This document shows positions 24,618 through 32,993 of a stretch of 37,695 nucleotides of DNA, in pieces. The notes beneath the pieces were generated by a model. That model saw nothing but the letters and a program-made list of their open reading frames with translations. It was not told the origin of the DNA and searched no databases. This stretch comes from Clostridiales bacterium (GTDB taxonomy: Bacteria; Bacillota; Limnochordia; Darwinibacteriales; B1SED10-159): assembly GCA_003551965.1 (NCBI GenBank), contig PUOC01000245.1:1-37695 (forward strand), given 5' to 3'. Within the stretch, counting starts at the first letter, position 1; each line of letters starts with the position of its first letter. The position numbers and the translations under genes were made by a program.

Positions 24618-25321
24618 ATAAAATTTATCGCAGACAAATATGAAACGTCAGCGGACTCTGCATGAATACGGTATTGCTGTTCGGGAGCGCTCTGGGACCG
24701 GTGCCGTCGCATTTCTTCACGACTTGTCACCGTGGAGAATGTCGGCTCCTGGAACGGCACTGCAGTCTGTCGGCAGCCCGCCGGTCTGCTTCGCAGCGGC
24801 CTCTGCCGGGGCGCACCCAGATCTGTTCGGACATACTCTGCATAGAGGCAGATGGGTGATTCTGCGCCGGGTGTACCCGCATGCATCGACGGCCGGAAAC
24901 CGGTCATGGCCAGGCGCAGACTGCGGCGTCGGCATCGCTGGCGCGAAAGTTCGATGGCCCGCGGTGTCCTCAGGCTGTCTCAATACCCTCCCCAGCAGAC
25001 ACGAGGAGCACGCTGCGGGGTAAACAGGCAGTCCAGTGAGGCTTGGAATCCGCCGCGTTCACAGCGTCTGTGTTCCAATGCCAGAGTCCATCATCCCTGA
25101 ACACGTGCCGATGGATATCCTCTGCAGCTCCGTCTTGAGTCGGAGACAGAAACCATGCTTTTGGCGGTGGCGGGAAGCACAGGGAGTGCATACAATGGAA
25201 CAGGACGGTGCCAGTGCGGGAACGGAATTGGGCCGATAAACACGCTGTTTCCCGGGCACGGTCTTTACTAAGAGAGTTTCAAGCCGAAGCCGTTGGGCCA
25301 AACCAGGAAGGAGTCGACGCA

Positions 25322-25831
25322 ATGCAAAGTCTGAACCAGTTGATGAAGGCGCACCGCCGTGTCCAACGTGTTATCACTCGCTGTTGTGACCAGGTGCTGC
25401 CTCCGTATGCCCTGTCTGTTGAGCAGTATCATATGCTGGTGGAGGTCGAGGAACTGCGCCATGAACTGGGAGTGGATCCAAGCATGGGCTGTATCGCGGT
25501 ACAACTGGCCAAACCGGCCAATACGATGTCGCGATTGGTGCAGGAACTAGAGGCTCAGGGTTTTGTCAGGCGGTATCGCGATGCGATTGACCGGCGGATG
25601 TATCGGGTCTGCTTGACAAACCATGCCTGCAGTTGTCTTCAGGGGGTACAGCAAGAACTTGAGAGTACTTGGACACAGGCCCGGAACGACGACATGACTG
25701 CGGAAAGGTACAGTGAAGCGGCGTACGCTCTCCGTCTTGGCACTCAGACCTTTGATGTCCCAGACGGTGACAGAGCCGGAGGGGCAGTGTCCCATGGTTC
25801 TGACCAAAGGGCGAAGTTTCCCCGATGCTAG
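25322..25831 (+). CDS. MarR-family transcriptional regulator
   Basis: A 169-residue winged-helix protein. LPPYALSVEQYHMLVEVEEL is the first helices of the MarR fold. GCIAVQLAKPANTMSRLVQE is the recognition helix region, and GFVRRYRDAIDRRMYRVCLT is the wing with its usual Asp-Arg-Arg. Flanking helices for dimerisation are present, and the C-terminal ~35 residues are polar and probably disordered. Start ATG 25322 has AAGGAG about 10 nt upstream. No obvious target gene or palindromic operator is adjacent; the nearest gene downstream is the DRG-like GTPase after 270 nt. Ligand unknown. Confidence 0.8.
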   Translation: MQSLNQLMKAHRRVQRVITRCCDQVLPPYALSVEQYHMLVEVEELRHELGVDPSMGCIAVQLAKPANTMSRLVQELEAQGFVRRYRDAIDRRMYRVCLTNHACSCLQGVQQELESTWTQARNDDMTAERYSEAAYALRLGTQTFDVPDGDRAGGAVSHGSDQRAKFPRC

Positions 25832-26105
25832 TACTGCTGATGAAGAACGGGACTTAAACCTGGCCTATGAGAGTCTGGAGACCGGCTATTGGCGGCATGG
25901 CGATAGATAGTCACGGAGCGGAGCCCATGTTTCCCTAATACAGCACGCTTCACCCGTCAGTTTGTCTGCACAATGAACTACAGGTACATGCCGGTGATAG
26001 GCGGGGAGGATTCGAGACCTGGGATCACGAACCTATCTCTGTCCGTGAAACCGAGTGCTTCCCCGTCGCGGGTTCAAAACGGCAATGACAGGTGAGGTGA
26101 TGGCG

Positions 26106-27083
26106 GTGCCGGCGAATCTGTCCCCTGAGTACAAAGAAGCGGAACAGGCTTTCAAGAAAGCCAAGACCAAAGAAGAAAAGATCGCGGCTTTGGAGGAAAT
26201 GCTTGCTGTGATCCCCAAGCACAAGGGAACCGATCGACTGCAGGGTGAACTAAAAAAGAGGCTGTCAAAATTGCGCAGTGCCGACGAGCCGAAGGCCGCA
26301 GCGGGACCGCAGTCGAATCCGTTTTTGGTTGAGCCGCAGGGAGCCGGGCAAATTGTTGTCCTGGGTTTTCCTAATGTGGGAAAATCGTCACTGTTGAAAG
26401 CACTGACCAATGCCAAGGCAGAGGTGGCGGAGTACCCATTTACGACGGCAGTACCGCAGCCCGGTATGGTCCCCTATCTTGATGTTCTCATCCAGCTTGT
26501 GGATACGCCCCCTGTGACTGAAGACGGCATTCCCGGTTCCATGATGACTACGCTGCAGAATGCCGATGCGCTGATGATCATGGCGGATATGGCTTCTGAT
26601 CAGCTCTTGGATCAGCTCACCGAAACCCGGGACTTCCTGCTGGACCGGCGGCTGCTGCGGGACGAGGTTCCCCACGGTGTGAACGCGTTTACCTGGGATC
26701 GCGTCCTCTGGGTGTCGAACAAATGGGATCTGCCCGCAGCCGCAGAGCATCAAGAACTGCTGGCGGAACTGTGGGATGGTCCTCAACTGCTGCCGATTTC
26801 CGTAAAGAACGGCAGGGGTTTGGAGGAACTAAAACGGCACTGTTTCCAGGTCTTGGACGTGATCCGGGTCTATACCAAGGCGCCGGGCCGAGAGCCGGAT
26901 ATGGAGACCCCCTTTGTCCTGCCTCGGGGCAGTACCGTCATCGATTTGGCCGAGAATATTCACAAGGAAGTAGCTGAACAACTTAAGGGTGCCAGGGTGT
27001 GGGGGTCGGCCAAATTCGACGGCCAGAACGTGGCACAGGACTATGCTCTGCAGGACGAAGATATTGTGGAACTGAAGACCTAA
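26106..27083 (+). CDS. DRG-like GTPase with TGS domain
   Basis: An Obg/DRG-family GTPase of 325 residues. The N-terminal helical part (PANLSPEYKEAEQAFKKAKT…) precedes the G domain: G1 GFPNVGKSSL, G2 AEYPFTTAVPQPG, G3 LVDTPPV (instead of DTPG), G4 SNKWD, G5-like PISVKNGRGLEEL. A C-terminal TGS domain (~245-325) has FVLPRGSTVIDLAENIHKEV and ends DEDIVELKT. Such bacterial proteins are thought to act near ribosomes; the function is unproven. GGTGAGG (26091-26097) is 2 nt from ATG 26100 and 8 nt from GTG 26106. The GTG gives the family's usual MPANL start, so I chose it. Confidence 0.88.
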   Translation: MPANLSPEYKEAEQAFKKAKTKEEKIAALEEMLAVIPKHKGTDRLQGELKKRLSKLRSADEPKAAAGPQSNPFLVEPQGAGQIVVLGFPNVGKSSLLKALTNAKAEVAEYPFTTAVPQPGMVPYLDVLIQLVDTPPVTEDGIPGSMMTTLQNADALMIMADMASDQLLDQLTETRDFLLDRRLLRDEVPHGVNAFTWDRVLWVSNKWDLPAAAEHQELLAELWDGPQLLPISVKNGRGLEELKRHCFQVLDVIRVYTKAPGREPDMETPFVLPRGSTVIDLAENIHKEVAEQLKGARVWGSAKFDGQNVAQDYALQDEDIVELKT

Positions 27084-27100
27084 CAGGAGCCGTGCTGTGC

Positions 27101-27126
27101 CCAGGGGATTTTCTCCTGGTTTTTTC
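27101..27126 (+). terminator. Intrinsic terminator after the DRG-like GTPase gene
   Basis: CCAGGGG (27101-27107) pairs with CTCCTGG (27113-27119), one G-T pair, followed by seven Ts. It lies 17 nt after the stop. Confidence 0.85.
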
Positions 27127-27153
27127 GTCTGCACAGATGTAAGAAAATACGGT

Positions 27154-27257
27154 ATGGCCGAGACAGATATCTATGGGCAGTCTAGCAGTGCGTCGGTGTT
27201 TTCGGGCGCTCGAAAGGGTTTCGCGCCCAAGCCTGCCCATGACAGATAGACGGCCGT
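27154..27257. ncRNA. Long imperfect palindrome, candidate structured RNA upstream of the AviRa-like gene
   Basis: Nested pairings can be drawn. ATGGCCG (27154-27160) pairs with CGGCCGT (27251-27257). TATCT (27168-27172) pairs with AGATA (27244-27248), and ATGGGCAG (27173-27180) with CTGCCCAT (27233-27240). Inside, GGGCG-CT-CGAAA (27204-27215) pairs with TTTCG-CGCCC (27219-27228). That gives about 30 pairs with one-sided loops. A further 10-bp stem TTTGACAGGC / GCC-T-TGTCAAA lies at 27304-27344. It matches no riboswitch I know. It could be a regulatory leader, an independent sRNA, or a MITE-like palindrome. Confidence 0.45.
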
Positions 27258-27381
27258 TGCAGTGCAAATACCAGGGAAGAGGTCGCTCGAGAAACCCTGT
27301 GCTTTTGACAGGCGCTCGTCGTGTGTCGTTGGGGCCTTGTCAAAGGCATTCAGTGGCCTGCATGGGAAAGGAAGTGTAAGG

Positions 27382-27543
27382 ATGGGTGGTTTTGCTTCAG
27401 TCACTGGCTTACTGGCCGAGCGCTGTCATCAGGGTGCCTTACGTCGAGCCGAATCTGGAGTCTATTGCACGGCAGCGGGAAGCTGTGGGAAGAACTCTGG
27501 TTTTGGGGGTCGGCCAGCGGTGGTGACAGACCATGGCATATAG
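27382..27543 (+). CDS. Possible 53-residue leader ORF overlapping the AviRa-like start
   Basis: ATG 27382 follows an AAAGGAAG ribosome site with suitable spacing. The frame runs 53 codons (GGFASVTGLLAERCHQGALR…) and stops at 27543, 11 nt into the next gene. The AviRa-like gene itself has only a weak ribosome site, so translation through this ORF could be coupled to it. The peptide has no recognisable domain. Its existence is uncertain. Confidence 0.3.
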   Translation: MGGFASVTGLLAERCHQGALRRAESGVYCTAAGSCGKNSGFGGRPAVVTDHGI

Positions 27544-28258
27544 GCACGCAGCCAGCGTTCCCGGGGAAGACTTGGCTGCCGGCCGGGTTCTTTACAACTG
27601 CCCAGGTGCCGCTGCCTTTCCGGCTCGGCTGGCCAGCGAAATATACCAACGCTGTCGGGTTCAGTTACACGGCCGCGGCCAGTCCGGCCGGTTTCAAATC
27701 TGGGATCCGTGCTGCGGGGGCGGTCATCTTCTGACCGTTATCGGATTCCTCCACGGACATGAACTGCGGCGAGTCGTCGGTTCCGATCGTTCTCCACAAG
27801 CTTGTGAGTTTGCGGAGAAGAATCTAGCGCTTCTGCGGCCGGAAGGCTTAATGGAACGTCTCAGGCACATTGAAGATCTTTGGGAACGATATCAGAAACA
27901 AGCGCATAAAGAGGCACTGCAAAGTGCCCAACGGCTGCTACAGTATCCGGTTATGCAGAACCAGGCCCTTGATGCGGCATGTTTTTGCGCAGATGCTATG
28001 GATCAGGTATGGCCGGCAAAGTGGCCACCGCCGGACATGATCATAACGGATCTTCCCTACGGGAATCTGGTGGATTGGCAGGGGTTTCCCTCGGATATGA
28101 CCGACCATCTGCCCGATGCACTGGCTCGGTCTCTCTCACCTGAAGGGGTGATCGCTGTTGTTTCGAAAAAGCAAGCACGCCCGCGATCACAGCTGCTAGA
28201 GAGGCTGGTGCATTTTACCATCGGCCGACGGCGCGTTAGTCTGTTCGTCCACAGTTAG
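27533..28258 (+). CDS. AviRa-type 23S rRNA methyltransferase
   Basis: An S-adenosylmethionine-dependent RNA methyltransferase of 241 residues. Characteristic features are MAYRHAASVPGEDLAAGRVL, CPGAAAFPARLASEIYQRC, the SAM-site IWDPCCGGGHLLTVIGFLHG, VGSDRSPQACEFAEKNLALL, the catalytic-type MIITDLPYGNLVDWQGF, and the end RRRVSLFVHS. This order matches AviRa, which methylates a guanine in helix 91 of 23S rRNA and gives avilamycin resistance in Streptomyces. In other bacteria such homologues may simply be housekeeping or intrinsic-resistance methylases. The gene follows a structured RNA and a possible leader ORF, and ends at a strong terminator. Confidence 0.85.
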   Translation: MAYRHAASVPGEDLAAGRVLYNCPGAAAFPARLASEIYQRCRVQLHGRGQSGRFQIWDPCCGGGHLLTVIGFLHGHELRRVVGSDRSPQACEFAEKNLALLRPEGLMERLRHIEDLWERYQKQAHKEALQSAQRLLQYPVMQNQALDAACFCADAMDQVWPAKWPPPDMIITDLPYGNLVDWQGFPSDMTDHLPDALARSLSPEGVIAVVSKKQARPRSQLLERLVHFTIGRRRVSLFVHS

Positions 28259-28266
28259 AAGACGAA

Positions 28267-28295
28267 AGCCCAACCCTAGCAGGGTTGGGCTTTTT
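28267..28295. terminator. Strong intrinsic terminator
   Basis: AGCCCAACCCT pairs perfectly over 11 bp with AGGGTTGGGCT around AGC, followed by TTTT and preceded by an A-run. It ends the AviRa-like gene and, on the other strand, the small exported protein gene. Confidence 0.92.
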
Positions 28296-28297
28296 CA

Positions 28298-28549
28298 TTA
28301 CTGTTGAAAGGCCTGCCTTTGGGTGCGGAGCATGCGGCCTTGATGGCCCCTCCCTAGCTCTCTTTCCACCTGCTGGCGGATTCTGGCCGGTTCTGCCGGA
28401 CATTCACCGTTTTGATCATCTGTCCGTGTCTGCGTCTGCGTGGCTACTGGCGCATTTTGTTCACCCTGGTGACCAGCCCATGCCGTGCCTACAGCCAACG
28501 CTGCCAACAATACCCCTAGTACGACACTGCCAACCAAGAGTTTCTTCAC
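28298..28549 (-). CDS. Small exported protein of unknown function
   Basis: An 83-residue protein: signal peptide KKLLVGSVVLGVLLAALAVG then TAWA, followed by a polar, Gln- and Arg-rich mature part (QTQTRTDDQNGECPAEPARI then RQQVERELGRGHQG). One Cys lies in the mature part, not at a lipobox. AGGAGG (28558-28563) is 2 nt from ATG 28555 and 8 nt from GTG 28549, so the GTG is used. No family recognised. It is convergent with the AviRa-like gene. Confidence 0.65.
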   Translation of the reverse strand: MKKLLVGSVVLGVLLAALAVGTAWAGHQGEQNAPVATQTQTRTDDQNGECPAEPARIRQQVERELGRGHQGRMLRTQRQAFQQ

Positions 28550-29021
28550 ATGCATTCCCTCCTCTTTTTTGCGGAATCGGCGGCTCGGGAGAGCATTAAT
28601 TCCCCATGAGGAATGTGATGATACAGCGGCTTTGCGTAAGACTGTCGAGATGCGAGCGATCCCCGCAGCAGGAATCAGTTCGACCATGGCGGCGTCATTT
28701 AGGAGCTGCAATTGGACAGATCAACACTTTCCCAAAGACCTGTTGGCCATGTCGGCGTCCGTGTTCGGTCGCAGAGTGCAAAGCGACATCCAATGAGCGT
28801 GTCGCGCATCCGGTGGATCAGCTCCCTTCTTTGGATCACGTCCATGCAACAGGTCTGCCCCGCCTGTATCCGCTTATGTTAAGCATAACAGTCCCGTTTG
28901 AAGTAAATTTGTGGATGAGCTAAAGATTGCTCGAAGACGCGAAAATGACAACCCCGGGCCGAGGGGTGTGTCTTCTGGCGCATTGTCAGCAGTGGTCTAA
29001 GGGCAGCCTGTGCAAAAGAAA
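28550..29021. other. Intergenic stretch, nothing recognised
   Basis: No frame here has both a ribosome site and motifs. A short inverted repeat TTATG-TTAAG-CATAA near 28875 is the only structure noted. The 3' boundary is the hyd operon terminator. Confidence 0.5.
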
Positions 29022-29052
29022 ACCTCCGTTGAAAAGGCTTTTCAACGGAGGT
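29022..29052 (-). terminator. Terminator of the hydCBA operon
   Basis: ACCTCCGTTGAAAA pairs perfectly over 14 bp with its complement at 29039-29052, 3-nt loop. On the minus strand it is followed by TTTTCTTTT. It lies 43 nt after the hydA stop. Confidence 0.92.
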
Positions 29053-29094
29053 GCAGCCGCTAGTTCTTCCATGGCTGCAGTAGTGATGGCGGCG

Positions 29095-31110
29095 TCAAGA
29101 TACGGGAAGTTCCAATTGCTCCCGAATTCGCTGCAGGAGATCGGGGACATGGCCCGGTGTCACTCCACTCACCACGTCATCACCCACGATCACCATGGGT
29201 CCGCTGGCGCACTGCTGGCAGCAGAAGGCGCCGCGCAGTTTGACGTTTTCAGTTAAATCTGCAGCCTCCACTTGGTCTGTTAGGGTTCTGAGCAATTTCA
29301 AGGAGCCCTTCAGATAACACGAAGTTCCCACGCACACCTGTACTTCAACGGCGGCCGGTTTCTTACTGGAAGCGATATCCATGGATTCACCTTGAATGCG
29401 GCGGCGAGAACCATAGTGGGTATGCAGCAGGGCATGGGACTTGGCACTGCCCGGTTCGCCCAGCCAGCGCTGGTAAACATCCCTCACCATGGGATTTTGT
29501 TTCGACTGATGCAGCTGCAGGGTTTTGTCCTCTCGATAGAGCCCATTGCTGCGGCGTTCTTGGGTCTGCTGCCTGTTGTTGGCTATGGGCTGCCCTGCTC
29601 CGCCAATACATCCCCCTGGACAGGCCATGACCTCTAGAACATCGATGGATTCCTCACCAGACTTGATCCGTTCCAGGAGTTCCGTGGCCTGTGCCAAGCC
29701 GTTGACAACCGCTAGACGAAGTGTCTGCTCTCCAATTTTCAGATCAACCCGTCGTGTACCGTCGTTTCCCCGGACCGCTTCGAAGGCCTTTGGCTGCGGC
29801 TGCCGTCCCGTGATTTCTTCATGGGCATGGCGCAGCACGGCTTCGCTGACGCCGCCGGTAACGCCGAATATCACGCCTGCACCTGTGGCAAAACCAAAGG
29901 GCATGTCCATAGACGTAGGCTCTAGGTGTTCGAAGGCCAGTCCTTCCTCGCGGATCATCCGGGCCAGTTCCTGTGTGGTCAATACCAGGTCCACGTCTGC
30001 CCGGCTGCTCTGCTGAAACTCATCCCGTTGGGCTTCGAACTTCTTGGCAGTACAGGGCATGACGCTGATCACATACATATTATCGGCCGAAATACCCAAG
30101 TCCTGGCTGTAACGATGCTTGGCCAGCGATCCGAACATCTGCTGCGGCGAGCGGCATGTGGAAAGATTGTCCAGAAACTCCGGATAGTACTGTTCCACAA
30201 ACTTCACCCAGGCGGGGCAGCAGGAAGTGAAGTGGGGGAGCGGCTCCTGGTTTTGCAACCGGCCCAGCAGTTCATGGGTTTCTTCCAAGACAGTGAGGTC
30301 AGCCGTGAAGCTCGTGTCGAAGACGTAGTCGACCCCCATGATCCTGAGGGCCGCAGCAATCTGTCCCGTGACAGATTGGCCGGAGGCGAGATTGAACTCT
30401 TCACCGATGCTGACTCGGACAGCGGGGGCGATTTGTACAACGACCGTGGTATCGGGATCATGAATGGCACGCCAGGCACGTTCTGTTTGGGATTTGACGG
30501 TCAAGGCCCCGGTGGGGCAGATGGCAGCGCACTGACCGCAGTTGACACATTCCACATCGCCCAAATCCTTGCCAAAGGCGGGGCTGACCGTGATTTGGGA
30601 GCCGCGATGGGCAAAATCCAGTACACCGATTCCCTGTACTTCTTCGCACATGCGAACACAGTCGCCGCAGAGAATGCATTTGTTGGGATCACGCACCAAG
30701 GATGGGCTGGATGCATCGATAGGCGACTTGCGGTCACGCTGGCCGAAGCGAATGTGCTCAATACCGAATCGCTGGGCCAAATCCTGCAGTTTGCAGCTGC
30801 CACTGCGGCTGCAGGTGGTGCATTCGCGTTCGTGGTTGGCCAGCAGCAGTTCCAATGAAACTTTCCGAACGTGGCGAAGCTCCGCTGAATTGGTGCGAAT
30901 CACCAGTCCGTCTTCGGGAGGTGTATGGCAGGCGGCCACCGTCCCCCAGCCTTCGACTTCAACCATACACATGCGGCAAGCCCCATAAACGCTGAGTTCG
31001 GAATGGTAGCAGAACGTCGGCAGGTCGATTCCCGCGTTGCGGATGACTTCCAAAACGTTGTTCTCGTCGGAAAACGTGGTTCTTTGACCATTTATCGTCA
31101 TAATACCCAT
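29095..31110 (-). CDS. hydA: [FeFe] hydrogenase catalytic subunit with C-terminal thioredoxin-like [2Fe-2S] domain
   Basis: Catalyses H+ reduction to H2 at the H-cluster. In the 671 residues: an N-terminal [2Fe-2S] domain (C34, C45, C48, C61), a Cys3His [4Fe-4S] site (H93, C97, C100, C106), two ferredoxin clusters (C145-C155 and C188-C198), and then the H-cluster motifs. These are L1 TSCCPAW (295-301), L2 MPCTAKKFE (351-359) and L3 ACPGGCIGGAGQP (496-508). A thioredoxin-like [2Fe-2S] domain follows (C593, C598, C631, C634). With hydB and hydC upstream it fits the trimeric electron-bifurcating or NAD-linked enzyme. The start ATG is 2 nt after the hydB stop, with GAGGAGG inside the end of hydB. 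Confidence 0.96.
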   Translation of the reverse strand: MGIMTINGQRTTFSDENNVLEVIRNAGIDLPTFCYHSELSVYGACRMCMVEVEGWGTVAACHTPPEDGLVIRTNSAELRHVRKVSLELLLANHERECTTCSRSGSCKLQDLAQRFGIEHIRFGQRDRKSPIDASSPSLVRDPNKCILCGDCVRMCEEVQGIGVLDFAHRGSQITVSPAFGKDLGDVECVNCGQCAAICPTGALTVKSQTERAWRAIHDPDTTVVVQIAPAVRVSIGEEFNLASGQSVTGQIAAALRIMGVDYVFDTSFTADLTVLEETHELLGRLQNQEPLPHFTSCCPAWVKFVEQYYPEFLDNLSTCRSPQQMFGSLAKHRYSQDLGISADNMYVISVMPCTAKKFEAQRDEFQQSSRADVDLVLTTQELARMIREEGLAFEHLEPTSMDMPFGFATGAGVIFGVTGGVSEAVLRHAHEEITGRQPQPKAFEAVRGNDGTRRVDLKIGEQTLRLAVVNGLAQATELLERIKSGEESIDVLEVMACPGGCIGGAGQPIANNRQQTQERRSNGLYREDKTLQLHQSKQNPMVRDVYQRWLGEPGSAKSHALLHTHYGSRRRIQGESMDIASSKKPAAVEVQVCVGTSCYLKGSLKLLRTLTDQVEAADLTENVKLRGAFCCQQCASGPMVIVGDDVVSGVTPGHVPDLLQRIREQLELPVS

Positions 31111-31112
31111 GC

Positions 31113-32993
31113 TTAGGCCACCTCCTCTACGGCATCGAAGTTACAGACGTCTTTGCAGGCGCCGCATTTGATGCATTTGTCTTGATCTATGAGATAGGGT
31201 TCCCGGATTGTTCCGGAAATGGCATCGACCGGGCATGCTTTGGCACAGCGGCTGCAGCCTTTACACAACGGTTCATTGATGACGAAGCGCCGCAGTCCCT
31301 TGCAGACCCCCGACGGGCAGCGCCGATCTACCACATGGGAAAGATATTCGTCGCGGAAGTATTGCAGTGTACTCAAGACAGGATTTGGCGCGGTCTTCCC
31401 AAGACCGCACAGCGAACCAATACGGACGGCACTGCCGATCTCCTCGAGATGATCCAAGTCCTCGGTGGTTCCGCGTCCTTCCACGATTTTCTGCAGGATT
31501 TCCAGCATGCGCCGGGTGCCTTCACGGCAGGGAACGCATTTGCCGCAGGATTCCAATTGGGTAAAGTTCATGAAAAACCGAGCCACTTCGACAATGCATG
31601 TCGCCTCATCCATGACGACCAAGCCCCCGGAGCCGATCATCGCCCCGGCTGACTGCAGGGAGTCGAAGTCCAATGGCAGGTCCAAATGTTCTGCCGTGAG
31701 ACATCCGCCTGAGGGCCCGCCGATCTGCACAGCTTTGAAATCGGCGTTGCTGCGCACTCCCCCGCCAATGGCATATACCAGCTCTCGCAGCGTCGTTCCC
31801 ATGGGAATTTCCACGAGCCCGGTGTTTTCCACGTCCCCAGACAGGGCGAAGGTTTTCGTTCCGGGGCTCGCCGATGAACCCAATGAACGGAACCACGCAC
31901 TGCCGTGCTGAAGGATGTCGGGGATATTTGCCAAGGTTTCAACGTTATTAATGACGGTCGGCATGTTAAACAGCCCGGAAACAGCGGGAAACGGCGGCTT
32001 TGGTTTGGGCATGCCCCGGCGTCCTTCAATGGAAGCAATCAGAGCGCTTTCTTCGCCGCAGACGAACGCACCTGCCCCTTCTTTGATGCGCAGGGAAAAG
32101 GAAAATCCAGAGCCAAGTATATCAGTGCCTAGGAGGCCTAAGGATTCTGCCTCTTCAATGGCGTGGCGCAGTCTGTCGACAGCCAGAGGGTATTCGGCCC
32201 GCACATAAATGTATCCCACGGTGGCGCCGATTCCATATCCCGCAATCAGCATTCCTTCAAGCAGACGGTGGGGATCGCCTTCCATGAGGCTTCGATCCAT
32301 GAATGCGCCCGGGTCGCCCTCGTCGGCATTGCAGATCAGGTATTTCTGTTCCGCGTCGGTGCCTGCTGCTATGCTCCATTTCTTCCCAGCGGGAAAACCG
32401 CCTCCGCCGCGGCCGCGCAAATTAGAGTCAAGAACTTCCTGCACAACACGATCCGGCGTCCGCTCCAGTGCATTGGCCCATCCCTGATAGCCGCCCTTAG
32501 CCAGGTATTCCCGGATGTCATCGGGTGCAATAGAACCGCAATTGCGAAGTGTAATCCGGCTTTGCAGCTTATAGAAGGGAATAGAGGCTTCCTTCTCGTA
32601 ACTTCTCTTTTCGGTTGGGTCGAGATAGAGAAGCCGGGAAACGGGCGTGCCCGACAGGAGGCTGTCCACAATGGCCTCTGCATCATCGGTGGACACTTCT
32701 GTGTAGAGGGTCCCGGATGGCTCAAGCCGCACCAAAGGCCCCTTTTCGCAAAACCCCTGACAGCCGGTGCCGAGCGGTGTAATACCTGAGCACGCATCTT
32801 CAGAAAAGGTCTGATCGACGGTGTTGAGAAGATCCCGCCGTTCGAGCTCTGCCCGAATCGATTCATAGACCTGCTGTGCTCCGCTGGCCGAACAGCCACC
32901 GCCGGCACATACCGCAATCCGGGACTGGTGGCGGTTACGATGTAGTTCACAGCGTTTGCTCAACTGCTGCAAGTCCTCTAAGGTATTAAGCAT
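31113..32993 (-). CDS. hydB: Hydrogenase NADH-binding flavoprotein subunit (NuoF-like HydB)
   Basis: Carries FMN and NAD(H) and links them to HydA. The 626 residues match HydB of Thermotoga-type enzymes in length and layout: an N-terminal thioredoxin-like [2Fe-2S] domain (CAGGGCSASG … GCQGFCEKGPL), the FMN/NAD region RGRGGGGFPAGKKWS and CNADEGDPGAFMDRSLMEGD, an SLBB region, the NuoF cluster SCGKCVPCREGTRRM, and a C-terminal 2x[4Fe-4S] ferredoxin (CKGCSRCAKACPV, CIKCGACKDVCNF). Start ATG 32993 overlaps the hydC stop by 8 nt and has GGGGGG upstream. A longer frame from 33035 lacks a site. Confidence 0.95.
   Translation of the reverse strand: MLNTLEDLQQLSKRCELHRNRHQSRIAVCAGGGCSASGAQQVYESIRAELERRDLLNTVDQTFSEDACSGITPLGTGCQGFCEKGPLVRLEPSGTLYTEVSTDDAEAIVDSLLSGTPVSRLLYLDPTEKRSYEKEASIPFYKLQSRITLRNCGSIAPDDIREYLAKGGYQGWANALERTPDRVVQEVLDSNLRGRGGGGFPAGKKWSIAAGTDAEQKYLICNADEGDPGAFMDRSLMEGDPHRLLEGMLIAGYGIGATVGYIYVRAEYPLAVDRLRHAIEEAESLGLLGTDILGSGFSFSLRIKEGAGAFVCGEESALIASIEGRRGMPKPKPPFPAVSGLFNMPTVINNVETLANIPDILQHGSAWFRSLGSSASPGTKTFALSGDVENTGLVEIPMGTTLRELVYAIGGGVRSNADFKAVQIGGPSGGCLTAEHLDLPLDFDSLQSAGAMIGSGGLVVMDEATCIVEVARFFMNFTQLESCGKCVPCREGTRRMLEILQKIVEGRGTTEDLDHLEEIGSAVRIGSLCGLGKTAPNPVLSTLQYFRDEYLSHVVDRRCPSGVCKGLRRFVINEPLCKGCSRCAKACPVDAISGTIREPYLIDQDKCIKCGACKDVCNFDAVEEVA

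Larger units (their letters stand above)
24034..25321. other. Gene-poor 1.3-kb stretch, no convincing CDS
   Basis: Short open frames exist on both strands but none has a ribosome site plus recognisable motifs. One plus frame ending at 24367 encodes two zinc-knuckle-like pairs (CPAC and CPGC) and ends HAIGGEPMYVCG, but its start is unclear. The stretch contains an IS200/IS605-type end relic (24462-24500) and a promoter-like site in an AT-rich patch (24589-24617). It may be decayed coding sequence, a long leader for the MarR gene, or a non-coding RNA. Confidence 0.5.

Noticed and set aside
24717-24983. Minus-strand ORF with CGY and CRVC as a TnpB zinc-finger remnant
   Set aside because: Near the IS605-type end and tempting, but the spacing and the expected AD.NAA.N motif of TnpB are absent.
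26060-26095. GGTTCAAA as a tRNA T-loop
   Set aside because: The flanking bases do not form a T-stem, and no acceptor or anticodon arm can be drawn.
27305-27333. TTGACA at 27305 as the promoter of the AviRa-like gene
   Set aside because: A perfect -35 hexamer, but no -10-like sequence at 16-18 nt; the bases are better explained as one arm of the 27304-27344 stem.
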